From: Actinernus sp. WN-2022
Taxonomy: Eukaryota; Cnidaria; Anthozoa; Actiniaria; Actinernidae
DNA length: 64,000 nt
Direction: 5' to 3'
Assembly: GCA_030867875.1 (NCBI GenBank)
Contig: JAOWCC010000019.1
Span: forward strand, 34,267,976 to 34,331,975
The notes under the pieces were generated by a model. It worked only from the letters and a program-made list of their open reading frames with translations, ran no database searches and was not told the DNA's origin. Within the stretch, counting starts at the first letter, position 1; each line of letters starts with the position of its first letter. A program made the translations under genes and the position numbers. Below, in pieces: positions 55,800 through 64,000 of this stretch.

Positions 55800-57433
55800 A
55801 AACCATGTTTATAACAAAGATATATAAGATTCAGTTTACAACAAAGAAAAATGCCCGCAATGTTGTGAACGAACTCGGAAGAAAAGCCTGGAAAGGACTT
55901 TGACAGGAACGCCTGCCTGATTTTGGTGTCCAGGCTACGTTTGCGTGCGAAATTGGAACTGCTTGGAACCGAGTTTTGAGGAAACGAACAACAAAATGGC
56001 GGAGGTTATACTTGCTCGAAATTAATCCGGCAATTTTTTATAATTTTAACAAATAAAATAAAAATGGATGCGGCCTCGAAAGAGGAAGCGGGCGGGGACG
56101 ATGACATGTTTTTTTTTTACTTGGCATAATGATGACTTTAGGAATCCGACTTTACGGCCAATAACATGTAATCACTACAAGAAAGACAATTGTATTTCAG
56201 CGACACTTACCACAGACTATATGCTTCATATATCATAGGATTCTTTTTAGGACCTCTCATCGTAATCACACAAACGATTACGCCCTTCATGGTTTCATCA
56301 AGGCTTCAGTCCCCAATAATTTAATTGCCATTTCTTTGTCGCTTACTACGCTAATCTTGGTGTTATCATCTTCGGATCTTTGATCCATTGAACAACGGCC
56401 CATGGGCATGTTTGTTGTTGAAAACTAGGGAGCAAGCCAATGGGTGAATCAATCACAGTGATCGTAACACTCTGCCGAACCGTAGCCGTACATGAGAAAG
56501 TTTTCGATCAAACGATTTCGCCCTCCATATGGTTTCATCAAGACTTCGGTCCCCAATAATTTGCCATTTCTTTGTCGCTCTCTATGCTAATCTCGGTGTT
56601 ATCATCTTCGGATTTTCGATCCATTGAACAACGGCCCATGGGCATGTTTGTTGTTGAAAACTAGGGAGCAAGCCAGTGGGTGAATCAATCGCAGTGATCG
56701 TAACACTCTGCCGAATTAGCCAAACATGAGAGTTTTTGATCGAACAACGTGATCAAATTCAAGCGCGGAGAAACGGTTTTCAATGTTCAGGCGTTCTGAT
56801 TGGCCAACGAAAACAATCCGGCCTGGAACTGGTCAAAGTCCATTGCGTGATCCTTCATGGACTACCCAAAATACCATTCTAGGCAAGTAACAGCTGTAAG
56901 AAGCTTGTATCGTACCTTCTTTATGTTGTAGCCCCATATAATATTCAGGATTTTCCAAATATTGGTATTGGCCGCCGCGTATTGGCCGCGATTTTGTTGG
57001 GTTAGGCAAGACCTGAGAGAGAGTCAGATTCCGATGTCAAATAATTCCCGTAAAATCCCAATTCTGAAACAAATATGATTTGAAAACTTGGGATACTAGG
57101 TAAAATATTTTATTGGCCAAGTCTGAGGGCTGTAGTTGTTCTGGAGAGCGAGCAGTTCTCCATACATTTGTCTGTATTTTTCGCGCGCCGATGAACACGA
57201 CTTTTACCGCAGCATTTTAATGATCAAGCTGAGACATGAACTGAGAAAGGCTAGAAAAGCAATACCAGGTAAACCTAGAACTTCCTAGGATTTCCAAGCC
57301 TGTATATGGTTTCAAAAGAAACCTTACGATTTTCTAGGATACCGCGATCAACTTCAAATGTGTGAATTCACACCTTTTTGTATCAATGGGACTTTTTGGG
57401 ATTTTCTAGGATTTTGTAGGAAATCTTAGGATA
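55800..57433. other. Upstream region, no gene
   Basis: Includes the tandem duplication at 56271-56745. Otherwise no recognised exon. Confidence 0.4.
56271..56745. repeat. Two-copy tandem duplication (238 bp period)
   Basis: Copies start caaacgatta (56271) and caaacgattt (56509) and share long blocks such as ccattgaacaacggcccatg and gttgttgaaaactagggagc. They differ by scattered substitutions and a few small indels, so duplication is not very recent. Confidence 0.93.
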
Positions 57434-57764
57434 TCAAAAAGTCTGGGATTTCAGTTCACAAGAGATTATTGCCTCCCCTTCATCATCCATTTCAAGGAAC
57501 TCTAGTTTTCTTCCGTAGTGACGGAATTTACCATAATTGTCATCTGCTTTGACATCCTGGGCATTTTGCAGACAAGAAGTGTCCAACAGAAATGTTGAAC
57601 TGGTCCTACAGCCTATGGGCATTTCTGTGCATACAATCTCCTTGCTAGGATTTAGGATTAAGTTACACGCTGTACACGCCACTTCAGTTGATAAAAAGGG
57701 GGAAGAGGATTTGAATATTGGACATCGCTTGTTTAAATTGTAAAACTGATATACCTCTTCTTCA
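57434..57764 (-). CDS. Terminal exon of an unidentified gene
   Basis: Acceptor TTTCCATAG|TGAAGAAGAGG. 110 codons to a TAA. Cys pairs appear in VACTACNLILNPSKEIVC and IGCRTSSTFLLDTSCLQNAQ, followed by YGKFRHYGRKLEFLEM. Possibly a zinc-binding or disulfide region. No family recognised and the upstream exons were not found. Confidence 0.45.
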
Positions 57765-58175
57765 CTATGGAAAAATATAAAGCATTTCATTTATTAATCA
57801 GACTGATAGATGATCACCTACATTGTTTGTTTTTTTTCACTACGAATGAGAAAAATTGACAGTCGAAATTTAAAAGTCATTTCAGATATTTATACATTTT
57901 CTTTAAAAAATTATTGTGCAACACCTAAGAGATAAACAAATACCCAGAACTATGGTCGACAAAAAAAAAACATTAAAATACCAGGGTTGCATATATTTAA
58001 CCAGATAGGGGTGTGCCATATTTACCCTTTAAGGAGTTGTATTACATTTTGTTTGCATTTTAGTTTAAGTGAAATAAAACCTCCAATTTAGCTGTCCTTT
58101 CGCCATGCTTTTATAAATTATGACTGGTGAGTTGAGGCATCAAATCAGGGAGATAACAGAAAAAGAGGGAGGTGG
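57765..58175. other. AT-rich spacer
   Basis: Nothing recognised. Confidence 0.4.
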
Positions 58176-59345
58176 TGTTAGTATAGTATAGTATAGAACT
58201 TTATTTTGATAGGGTAACTCCTTCAGCTAATTACAACTTAACTGTTATCAACGGAGGCCCTATACACAACTACTACATCAATGATCAATATTCAAATAAA
58301 CAAAATATACAAAAATCAAATTATACAGTTTACAATTATACAAATTTAAAACGAAAAAGGAGATATGAATAATCAAAATAATAATAAAAAAGAAACTAAT
58401 TAATTTACAGACTTTGATTGTATACGATACAGTCATGATAATAAAACGACTTGATGCTGCATTCTAATTTAACAGTAGGGACATGTAGGTGATTGCTTCG
58501 CCTTGTCAACCTAGCCACAATATCTCTATTAAAGGTAAAATAGTTGTTAAAAAATTGAGGAACACGCCCCTGAAGGCAACGCTTTACTAACTTCAAGACA
58601 TGCTTCTCACGCCGTAACTCGAGAGTGTCGTATCGAAGATATTCAATTGCTTCATCACTACTTGAAGTTCTCATAATTATACGGGCAGCACGCCTCTGAA
58701 GCCTCTCTATACTATCTGCATTAACCCTGCCACAACAGCACCAGACTTGATCACAATAGTCAAGGACTGGTACAATGAAAGACTTATATATAACATTTGC
58801 AGTATGCATGCTGACGTTGTTCCTCACCCGACTTAGCATGCCTAATCGTTTCCCTGCCTTACTGACTAGGTACTTTACATGGGCACTAAAGGTCAAGGCC
58901 TCGTCAAGTACGATGCCAAGATACCGAAACTCCGAAACACGCTTAATGATGTGCCCTTGTACACTTACGGAAAAATTACAAACAGTAGATAAACGAGCGC
59001 TGGTTCCAAAAAGTACACATTCTGTCTTTCCCTTATGCAAAAACATGTTATTATCAAGAATCCAGTCATTAACTAAATTCAGGTCCTTGGTAAGTGTCTT
59101 TCCAATTTCATCGGCATCTCTTGCTGAGTAGTAGAGAACGGTATCATCAGCATACATTAATATGTTACAGCTATCGAGGACAGAGGGGAGATCGTTAACG
59201 AATAGTACAAATAACAACGGTCCAAGTATGGAGCCCTGAGGAACTCCGGAAGAGATATCGCATGGATCCGATAACTCTGTTCCATAACCCACAACCCACA
59301 AGGTGTTGCCCCTAACCCCCTGTCCAGAGGGAGGCTTTGAGAAAA
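58176..59345 (-). mobile_element. 5'-truncated LINE with (TATAC)n tail
   Basis: Coding part 58405-59345, then about 220 bp of 3' UTR ending in three copies of tatac (gtatagtatagtatag on the plus strand at 58176-58191). The 5' end is lost within RT. Both features match insertion by incomplete target-primed reverse transcription. Confidence 0.85.
58405..59345 (-). pseudogene. LINE reverse transcriptase, C-terminal part
   Basis: Reads SSGVPQGSILGPLLFVLFVN, then the catalytic MYADDTVLY, LHKGKTECVLFGTS, FRYLGIVLDEALTFSAHV and RLQRRAARIIMRTSSSDE, ending LECSIKSFYYHDC. Palm to thumb and the C-terminal domain of a non-LTR RT. Fingers and endonuclease are missing through 5' truncation. No internal stop, so the insertion may be young. 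The open frame upstream of 59345 is flanking sequence. Confidence 0.92.
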
Positions 59346-60572
59346 AAAAGTTATACCAGCCACAGACAGTGCAGTCACATTTGCTTAGCTGTACAATCAC
59401 GCATGTACAAACTAATTTTATGCTAATCATTTATTCTTCAGTAAGATGAAGAAAAAACTAATCTATGCTTTACCTTGAATCTTGAAACAACAACCTGGAA
59501 CATGCTTCCTTGTGTGCAAGCTATAAAGAAATATCTTCAGATTTGTGTCAGAAAGGAAGGAGAGCCATGCAGGTCTCTAAGTATCCATATATATATATAT
59601 TTCCGAATAGAATCCCATAGCACGACTCGAACTCGCGCGCTGATTGGCTAACGAAGTGTTTAATATTTTGTGGAATTCAATGGTTTGAAAGCTGTATTCA
59701 ACGATGTACAGGAAGCCCGCGCGTAAATATTTTTATTTATTATCGCGAACAGAGACAAATCGTGTTAAAATTACAAACCAGGATATTCACAAAGTTAACA
59801 GTAGTCAAAGAACGTGAAAATTATATCTTTTATTCCGTTTTTCACGAGAAATTATATGTTTTGGCGCTCAACTGAACAAGAAGAAACCGACTCTAATCAT
59901 CCCAAAAATGTGTGATTTTGAACGGAAAAGCTGGGGCTTCGTGGATTTGCTGATTTAAATCATGTAATATTCACACACAGAAGCTAAATGACTGAAAACA
60001 GTAAAAGCAGGACGAAAATCACAGCTACAGAACGGTACTAAAATGGTGGTACAAAGAAAATTTTGGAAACGAGTGTACTGAACACAAGTAACATTCAACA
60101 GTTTAAAAACAGGCTTATTTATTGTGAGACAGAAATTGAGCATTAACATTTGGTAATTTGCTAAAAAAGTAAGGAACAATTAATACTTACAAGTTTGTGC
60201 GTATACTTGTGCAGCAGCTCTTCGGTTTGTCAGGTTTTAGATTTTCACTTATCGTCCAACTGGTTTCAACAGGCCCCCGGTTTTCTAAATCGTTCACAAA
60301 CATTCGCAATGTTGTCTCCAGTTAATGCACTTTCGCTTTCTTGATAAAGATTAGATCGAAATTAAGTGCACCCAAATAAAATACAGGTATTTTCATGCAT
60401 AAAAATGCAGTTTTGATGTCGGAAAACCAAATGTTGTGAGCAACGACTGCACTTGTAGTTGAACATCGTGTGAGTTTCAGTCTAATTTTAGCTTGATTCC
60501 TATTCGCTCGTTAGTTTACCACGCAATGGTTCCTGGCGCGTGGCGGGAATTTCAGCAACATTTATTATTATT
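59346..60572. other. Spacer without recognised gene
   Basis: A (TA)n run at about 59587-59600. Nothing else supported. Confidence 0.4.
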
Positions 60573-61142
60573 GGGCCGCGTCAAGCAAAAAGGGCCCGGA
60601 TGACATTCAAGTTAAATAATTCTTACAATGGTGTTTCTAATCACAGGTTGAAGAACGAGAAGCGCTACATTTCATTCCTAACAAAAATTGTCAGTTTCAA
60701 GAAATTGACAACAAAAATCGATTACAAATATGACCACAAAAATTAGGAATCCTGTCAGAAGGGATGATTTTGATGGATGACATTCATTTATACCTGCTGG
60801 CATTAGAGTAAAAAATAAATAAGATGAAAGAGATGATAACTTTTTGGCCAACAAAATGTCTTCTGCAGTAATTCTGCTCCCCGTAGCTCGTAATAGTTAC
60901 ACCTTGAAACAATCGTCTGATGATAGGGAATGATTTGCGCCTGCTAAAATTATAAAGTGTAAAAATATCGTAAGTTTCGTCTTCAATTTCACTTGTCGAT
61001 TTCATGAAATCAACACTTCTTGTTAGTAGCACAATGTGGCGCCCGCGATGCATATTGTAATCGCACCACAAGTACAAAAAACATGGTACAATTTCAAAAT
61101 ACATTTACATGTTATGTCGTCCCTTTTTGCCTGACGCGGCCC
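60573..61142. mobile_element. 570-bp TIR element
   Basis: Inverted ends gggccgcgtcaagcaaaaaggg and ccctttttgcctgacgcggccc. attatt lies immediately outside both ends and may be the target duplication, though the region is ATT-rich. A 106-codon minus-strand frame inside has no recognisable domain. Confidence 0.7.
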
Positions 61143-61482
61143 ATTATTAATTTCTATTGCGCCCTTTCTCATAAAATGATGAAAAGCGCATTACATTATA
61201 ATTACTACAAAAGGTATAATAATAATAAATAAATTACAACAAGTTAATTAAATACATTAAAATATCTCAATTAAAATTATTATGAAAAGACTAAATTAAA
61301 AGCTAATTTAAAAAGAGACGTTTTAAGTGAAGATTTAAAAAGACTAAGCGACTGAATATTGCGCAGATATTCTGGTAGAGCGTTCCATTCACCGATATCA
61401 CACGGCGGCCATCTTGTTTCTACGTCACGTTTTTTTACACGGGAACGAGGCCACACGTGTCACTTTTCCCGCGGTTATTAAA

Positions 61483-61862
61483 ATGCCAAACAGAGATTAC
61501 TGTTGTGTTCCAAAGTGGACTAACAATCGCAGGAAAAACTATCCTGGAATTAGTTTCCACCAGTTTCCTACAGAAAAGGTAATTAAAAAGCAATGGATTC
61601 TAAAAGTTCGAAGAGATGTCGGGAAATATTTCAATGTAAATCTCGTATTTTGCTTCTTAGAATCTTTGCAAGTCAGACATTTTCTCACCTTAAATATAAA
61701 TACGCCGTTTCAGATTTGAAGCAGCACCAATGTTTGCTCGCATCATTTTCGCCCTCAGACCTCAAGAAAACTGTTGCAGGAAAGACAGTATTATCAAAAT
61801 ATGCAGTGCCAAGCTTTTCCGCCTGGACCACGTCTCATTACCCTGGGTGCCAGAGGTTTTGA
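61483..61862 (+). pseudogene. THAP zinc-finger domain, mutated
   Basis: ATG at 61483. The start reads MPNRDYCCVPKWTNNRRKN, then ISFHQFPTEKVIKKQW and VRRDVG: the C-x(2-4)-C..FH-x-FP..W..R pattern of a THAP domain. The second metal-binding Cys is replaced by Trp12 (TGG). After a possible intron (acceptor TTTCAG at about 61715), NVCSHHF gives the CxxH pair, and one base out of frame SPSDLKKTVAGKTVL and YAVPSFSAW supply the AVPxxF box. The C-to-W change and the frame break suggest loss of DNA binding. Confidence 0.72.
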
Positions 61863-62372
61863 GAAGTTTCACGATTAAGAGAGTAATTTTTCGTTCTAAA
61901 TGTATATCGTTGTCTCATAAGCAGAGAAAACTACCTACAAGGATCACTACTCATTGTAAACAATGAGCTAGACATAGTAGTCATAGTAGTTGCAACCTAT
62001 AGCTAGTAGAAATGTAGATTAATTTACACAAATATAATATGACAAATCTTTGAGTTTGTGACTCAGTTCGTTGTATTTTCTTTGATTTTAATATCAGAAA
62101 CTGTCGACGAGGTTGAGCCAATCATTGTAAACAAAAATGACCCAGTCATAGTTACAGGTAATTGAAATAATCAGTGTAATAAAAATATAATTTGACAAAT
62201 CTTTGGGAAATTATTCTTTCACACATGCACCGTTGGCAATAACCAATACTTCACAATTCAAAGGATTACGATGAGACATATGCTTATTTTATAGTTATGA
62301 GCTTATTTAAGACATCGACAAACCGCTTAGAACAGTTGAAGACGCGTACCTTCGATGTTATGAATGTAAGAT

Positions 62373-62498
62373 TCATGAAACAAATAATAGATAGGTAGGT
62401 AATCTATCTGCGGCAAAATTTTCGATAAGGCTGCCAGTAATAGGAGGTGATTTGTTGATATTCTTGTGATATAATTCCTTCGCTTTCGCCGCCGCCAT
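62373..62498 (-). CDS. Hypothetical 41-aa ORF in the THAP element
   Basis: ATG at 62498 follows the right inverted repeat and reads MAAAKAKELYHKNINKSPPI. A possible donor lies after GCAGATAG. It may be a first exon. No family recognised. Confidence 0.3.
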   Translation of the reverse strand: MAAAKAKELYHKNINKSPPITGSLIENFAADRLPTYLLFVS

Positions 62499-62727
62499 GT
62501 TCAAAAACTCACATCTGACACGTGTGGCCTCGTTCCCGTGTAAAAAAACCGTGACGTCAAAACAAGATGGCCGCCGTGTGATATCGGTGAATAGAGTGGG
62601 AGCCGCCACACTAAAAGATATATCACTGAATGAACTTCCCACTAGGGATCTTAGTAAAACACCATTATTTGAGCGTAGTTGATAGCACGGCTGCGTCTTA
62701 ATTGTAATAAGGTCTTGGTCTGGCCAG

Positions 62728-63056
62728 CTAATGTTTAAAAGTAGTTAAAATGATCTTAAACTGTATACGGAATCTAACGGGTAACCAGTGAAGTTCATAT
62801 AGAACAGGTGTAATATGATCATATCGAGAATTAGAAGTGATAAGCCTGGCAGTAGCGTTGTGTACCCTTTGTAGTTTAGACAGTTCAGTGTTCGGTAAAC
62901 CATATAGTAAACTATTACAATAGTCCAGCCTACTTGTAATAAAAGCATGAACTAATGTAGTAAGACTATCCTGACTGAGGTACTTGCAAATACGTCTAAT
63001 ATTATGAAGGTAAAAGAATGAGGCACTACAAGACTTAGTGATTTGGGTGGCCAAGG
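62728..63056 (-). pseudogene. LINE A RT C-terminal segment
   Basis: Reads LYGLPNTELSKLQRVHNATA and HITPVLYELHWLPVRFRI, the conserved C-terminal part of CR1/L2-like LINE RT proteins. It is the continuation of the LINE A segment at 63429-63800; a foreign segment lies between. Confidence 0.88.
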
Positions 63057-63428
63057 TATTTTATGTAGTTCTTTTGTTCAAGGGGTATAGGATGGCCAGA
63101 TTTATGATCAAAGACTTTAATGTTAGGTTTATGTTAACTTGTTTGCAAGTAAACAGTCAGAAACATGCGTCAGTTCTTTATTAACAACGTCCTCAAGAGA
63201 TTTCAAGTTTTTGTCAGCATAAAGTAGGTTGGTATCGTCGGCAAAAAGAAAAAAATTGAACTTATCAGAGGAGTTGTGGATATCGTTAATAAAAATAAGG
63301 AACAACAAAGGACCTTATACGGAATTTGTGGAACACCACATAATGTGTGTTGTTTAGTTGATATATTAGGGTTTATCTGAGTAGTTTGTGATCGTCCTAT
63401 GAGATATGAACGAAACCACGAATGCGAA
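63057..63428 (-). pseudogene. LINE B RT segment embedded in LINE A
   Basis: Frames give SWFRSYLIGRSQTTQIN, CGVPQ, a frame change, then NDIHNSSDKFNFFLFADDTN, NLLYADKNLKSLEDVVNKEL and IPLEQKNYIKYLG. This is the RT palm of a different LINE clade, with its own FADD catalytic motif. It has neither a 5' nor a 3' LINE end of its own. Confidence 0.85.
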
Positions 63429-63800
63429 TCGAACCACGACCCTAGGTTTCTGACAACAGACGAAGGGAAGACATCAGTACTGCCAACCCGTATATGACAA
63501 CCATCATCGAGTTTAGCGAGGATTTTTTTCGAACCTATTATCAAACATTCAGTCTTATCATCATCGATTTTAAGTTTTTTCTGGAACATCCACTTCCTGA
63601 GATCACCAATGCAGTTCTCCATAGCAGACACAGCCTCCTCTTGTGCAGTAGTGCCATCGGGTTTGAATGACAGCTGTGAATCGTCGGCATAACAGTGAAC
63701 TTCCGGTAAGTGAGACTCGATGACATCAAACAATTTAGACGCGTACACAACGAAAAGAAGCGGGCCAAGGCAACTCCCCCCATATACACATGAAGTAAGG
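63429..63800 (-). pseudogene. LINE A RT palm segment
   Basis: Reads GSCLGPLLFVVYASKLFDVI, EVHCYADDSQLSFKPDG with catalytic YADD, and KLKIDDDKTECLIIGSKKIL up to SVVRNLGSWFD. L2-like RT. The 5' end of the LINE is missing. Confidence 0.88.
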
Positions 63801-63850
63801 GTTTTATAGCAGGAAAGCCCCTGTCACCATAGTTCCCTTCCGTCTTATTT

Positions 63851-63900
63851 GTTGGGCTGCCTGTGGTGGGCGCCGGAAAGGCCACCACAGGTAGCCCAAC
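63851..63900. repeat. Hairpin beside LINE A
   Basis: 19-bp arms gttgggctgcctgtggtgg and its complement with one mismatch, around a 12-nt loop. Could be a rho-independent-like fold by chance or a MITE remnant. Confidence 0.8.
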
Positions 63901-64000
63901 CAGGAAGTCGGTAGGAGTGTCACCTGATAATTCTTAACGATAATCATAGAAATAATACAATAATTAATTAATTAATTAATGTTCGGTATCTAGCGCATAG
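63901..64000. repeat. AT-rich end with (TTAA)n run
   Basis: attaattaattaattaat near 63961-63980. Nothing else seen to the window end. Confidence 0.7.

Larger units (their letters stand above)
61387..62592. mobile_element. 1.2-kb TIR element containing a THAP domain
   Basis: Inverted repeats of about 76 bp at 61387-61462 and 62516-62592 (attcaccgatatcacacggc outward, cacgtgtca inward) flank a THAP-like coding region at the left and a small ORF on the opposite strand at the right. THAP domains are the DNA-binding part of P-element-type transposases, so a decayed P-like or related element fits. No catalytic domain is present and the target duplication is unclear. Two diverging genes with duplicated promoters is an alternative. 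Confidence 0.6.

Noticed and set aside
58775..59131. 118-aa plus-strand ORF
   Set aside because: Antisense to a clear LINE RT with a YADD motif.
63851..63900. Bacterial-type terminator
   Set aside because: A stem-loop without a T-run in eukaryotic DNA; more likely a repeat remnant.

Overview
The window looks like accessory, repeat-dense nuclear DNA from an invertebrate, most likely an anthozoan cnidarian such as a stony coral. This is inferred from introns with GT/AG borders, long AT-rich spacers, tRNA-derived SINEs, a Mag/SURL-like Ty3/Gypsy element, CR1/L2-like LINEs, hAT, MULE and Harbinger-like DNA elements, and a style of lineage-expanded protein. No species-specific gene was recognised. 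No rRNA, canonical tRNA gene or CRISPR array was seen.

Layout. 1-2543: a higher-order tandem array built from a 185-bp monomer. 5-15 kb: DNA-transposon territory with no clear host gene. It holds a CRE-motif tandem repeat, a hAT deletion derivative with an exact 8-bp target duplication, a 742-bp TIR element with a 9-bp duplication, a Harbinger-type MITE, several foldbacks and a dispersed inverted-repeat family. 16-19.3 kb: a tRNA-like SINE and a RecQ-helicase pseudogene interrupted by a MITE. 19.8-25.2 kb (-): a 5'-truncated, frameshifted Ty3/Gypsy element. 25.3-33.0 kb (-): a second, different Ty3/Gypsy element split by a nearly full-length two-ORF LINE.

34.9-45.1 kb (-): the most gene-like region. 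It has an intact intronless alpha-kinase ORF and a seven-exon gene for a P-loop NTPase whose exon phases agree across nearly every junction. One exon carries a one-base frameshift. 45.66-46.46 kb is an 18/9-bp minisatellite. 46.5-48.5 kb (-) holds a LINE fragment and a MULE-like transposase pseudogene. 49.9-50.3 kb has a duplicated 78-nt exon. 51.8-55.8 kb (-) is a long, decayed coding unit whose order of acidic motifs suggests an RNase-H-fold (DDE) recombinase. 58-64 kb holds a truncated LINE, a THAP-domain TIR element and a LINE mosaic in which one LINE clade sits inside another.

The alpha-kinase, P-loop NTPase, MULE remnant and DDE-like unit are all on the minus strand within 21 kb. Shared strand alone does not show that they cooperate. 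The alpha-kinase and P-loop genes are the best candidates for working genes, and the DDE-like unit is the best candidate for an undescribed mobile family. Gene models rest on reading frame, motifs and splice consensus only; no homology search or transcript evidence was available.
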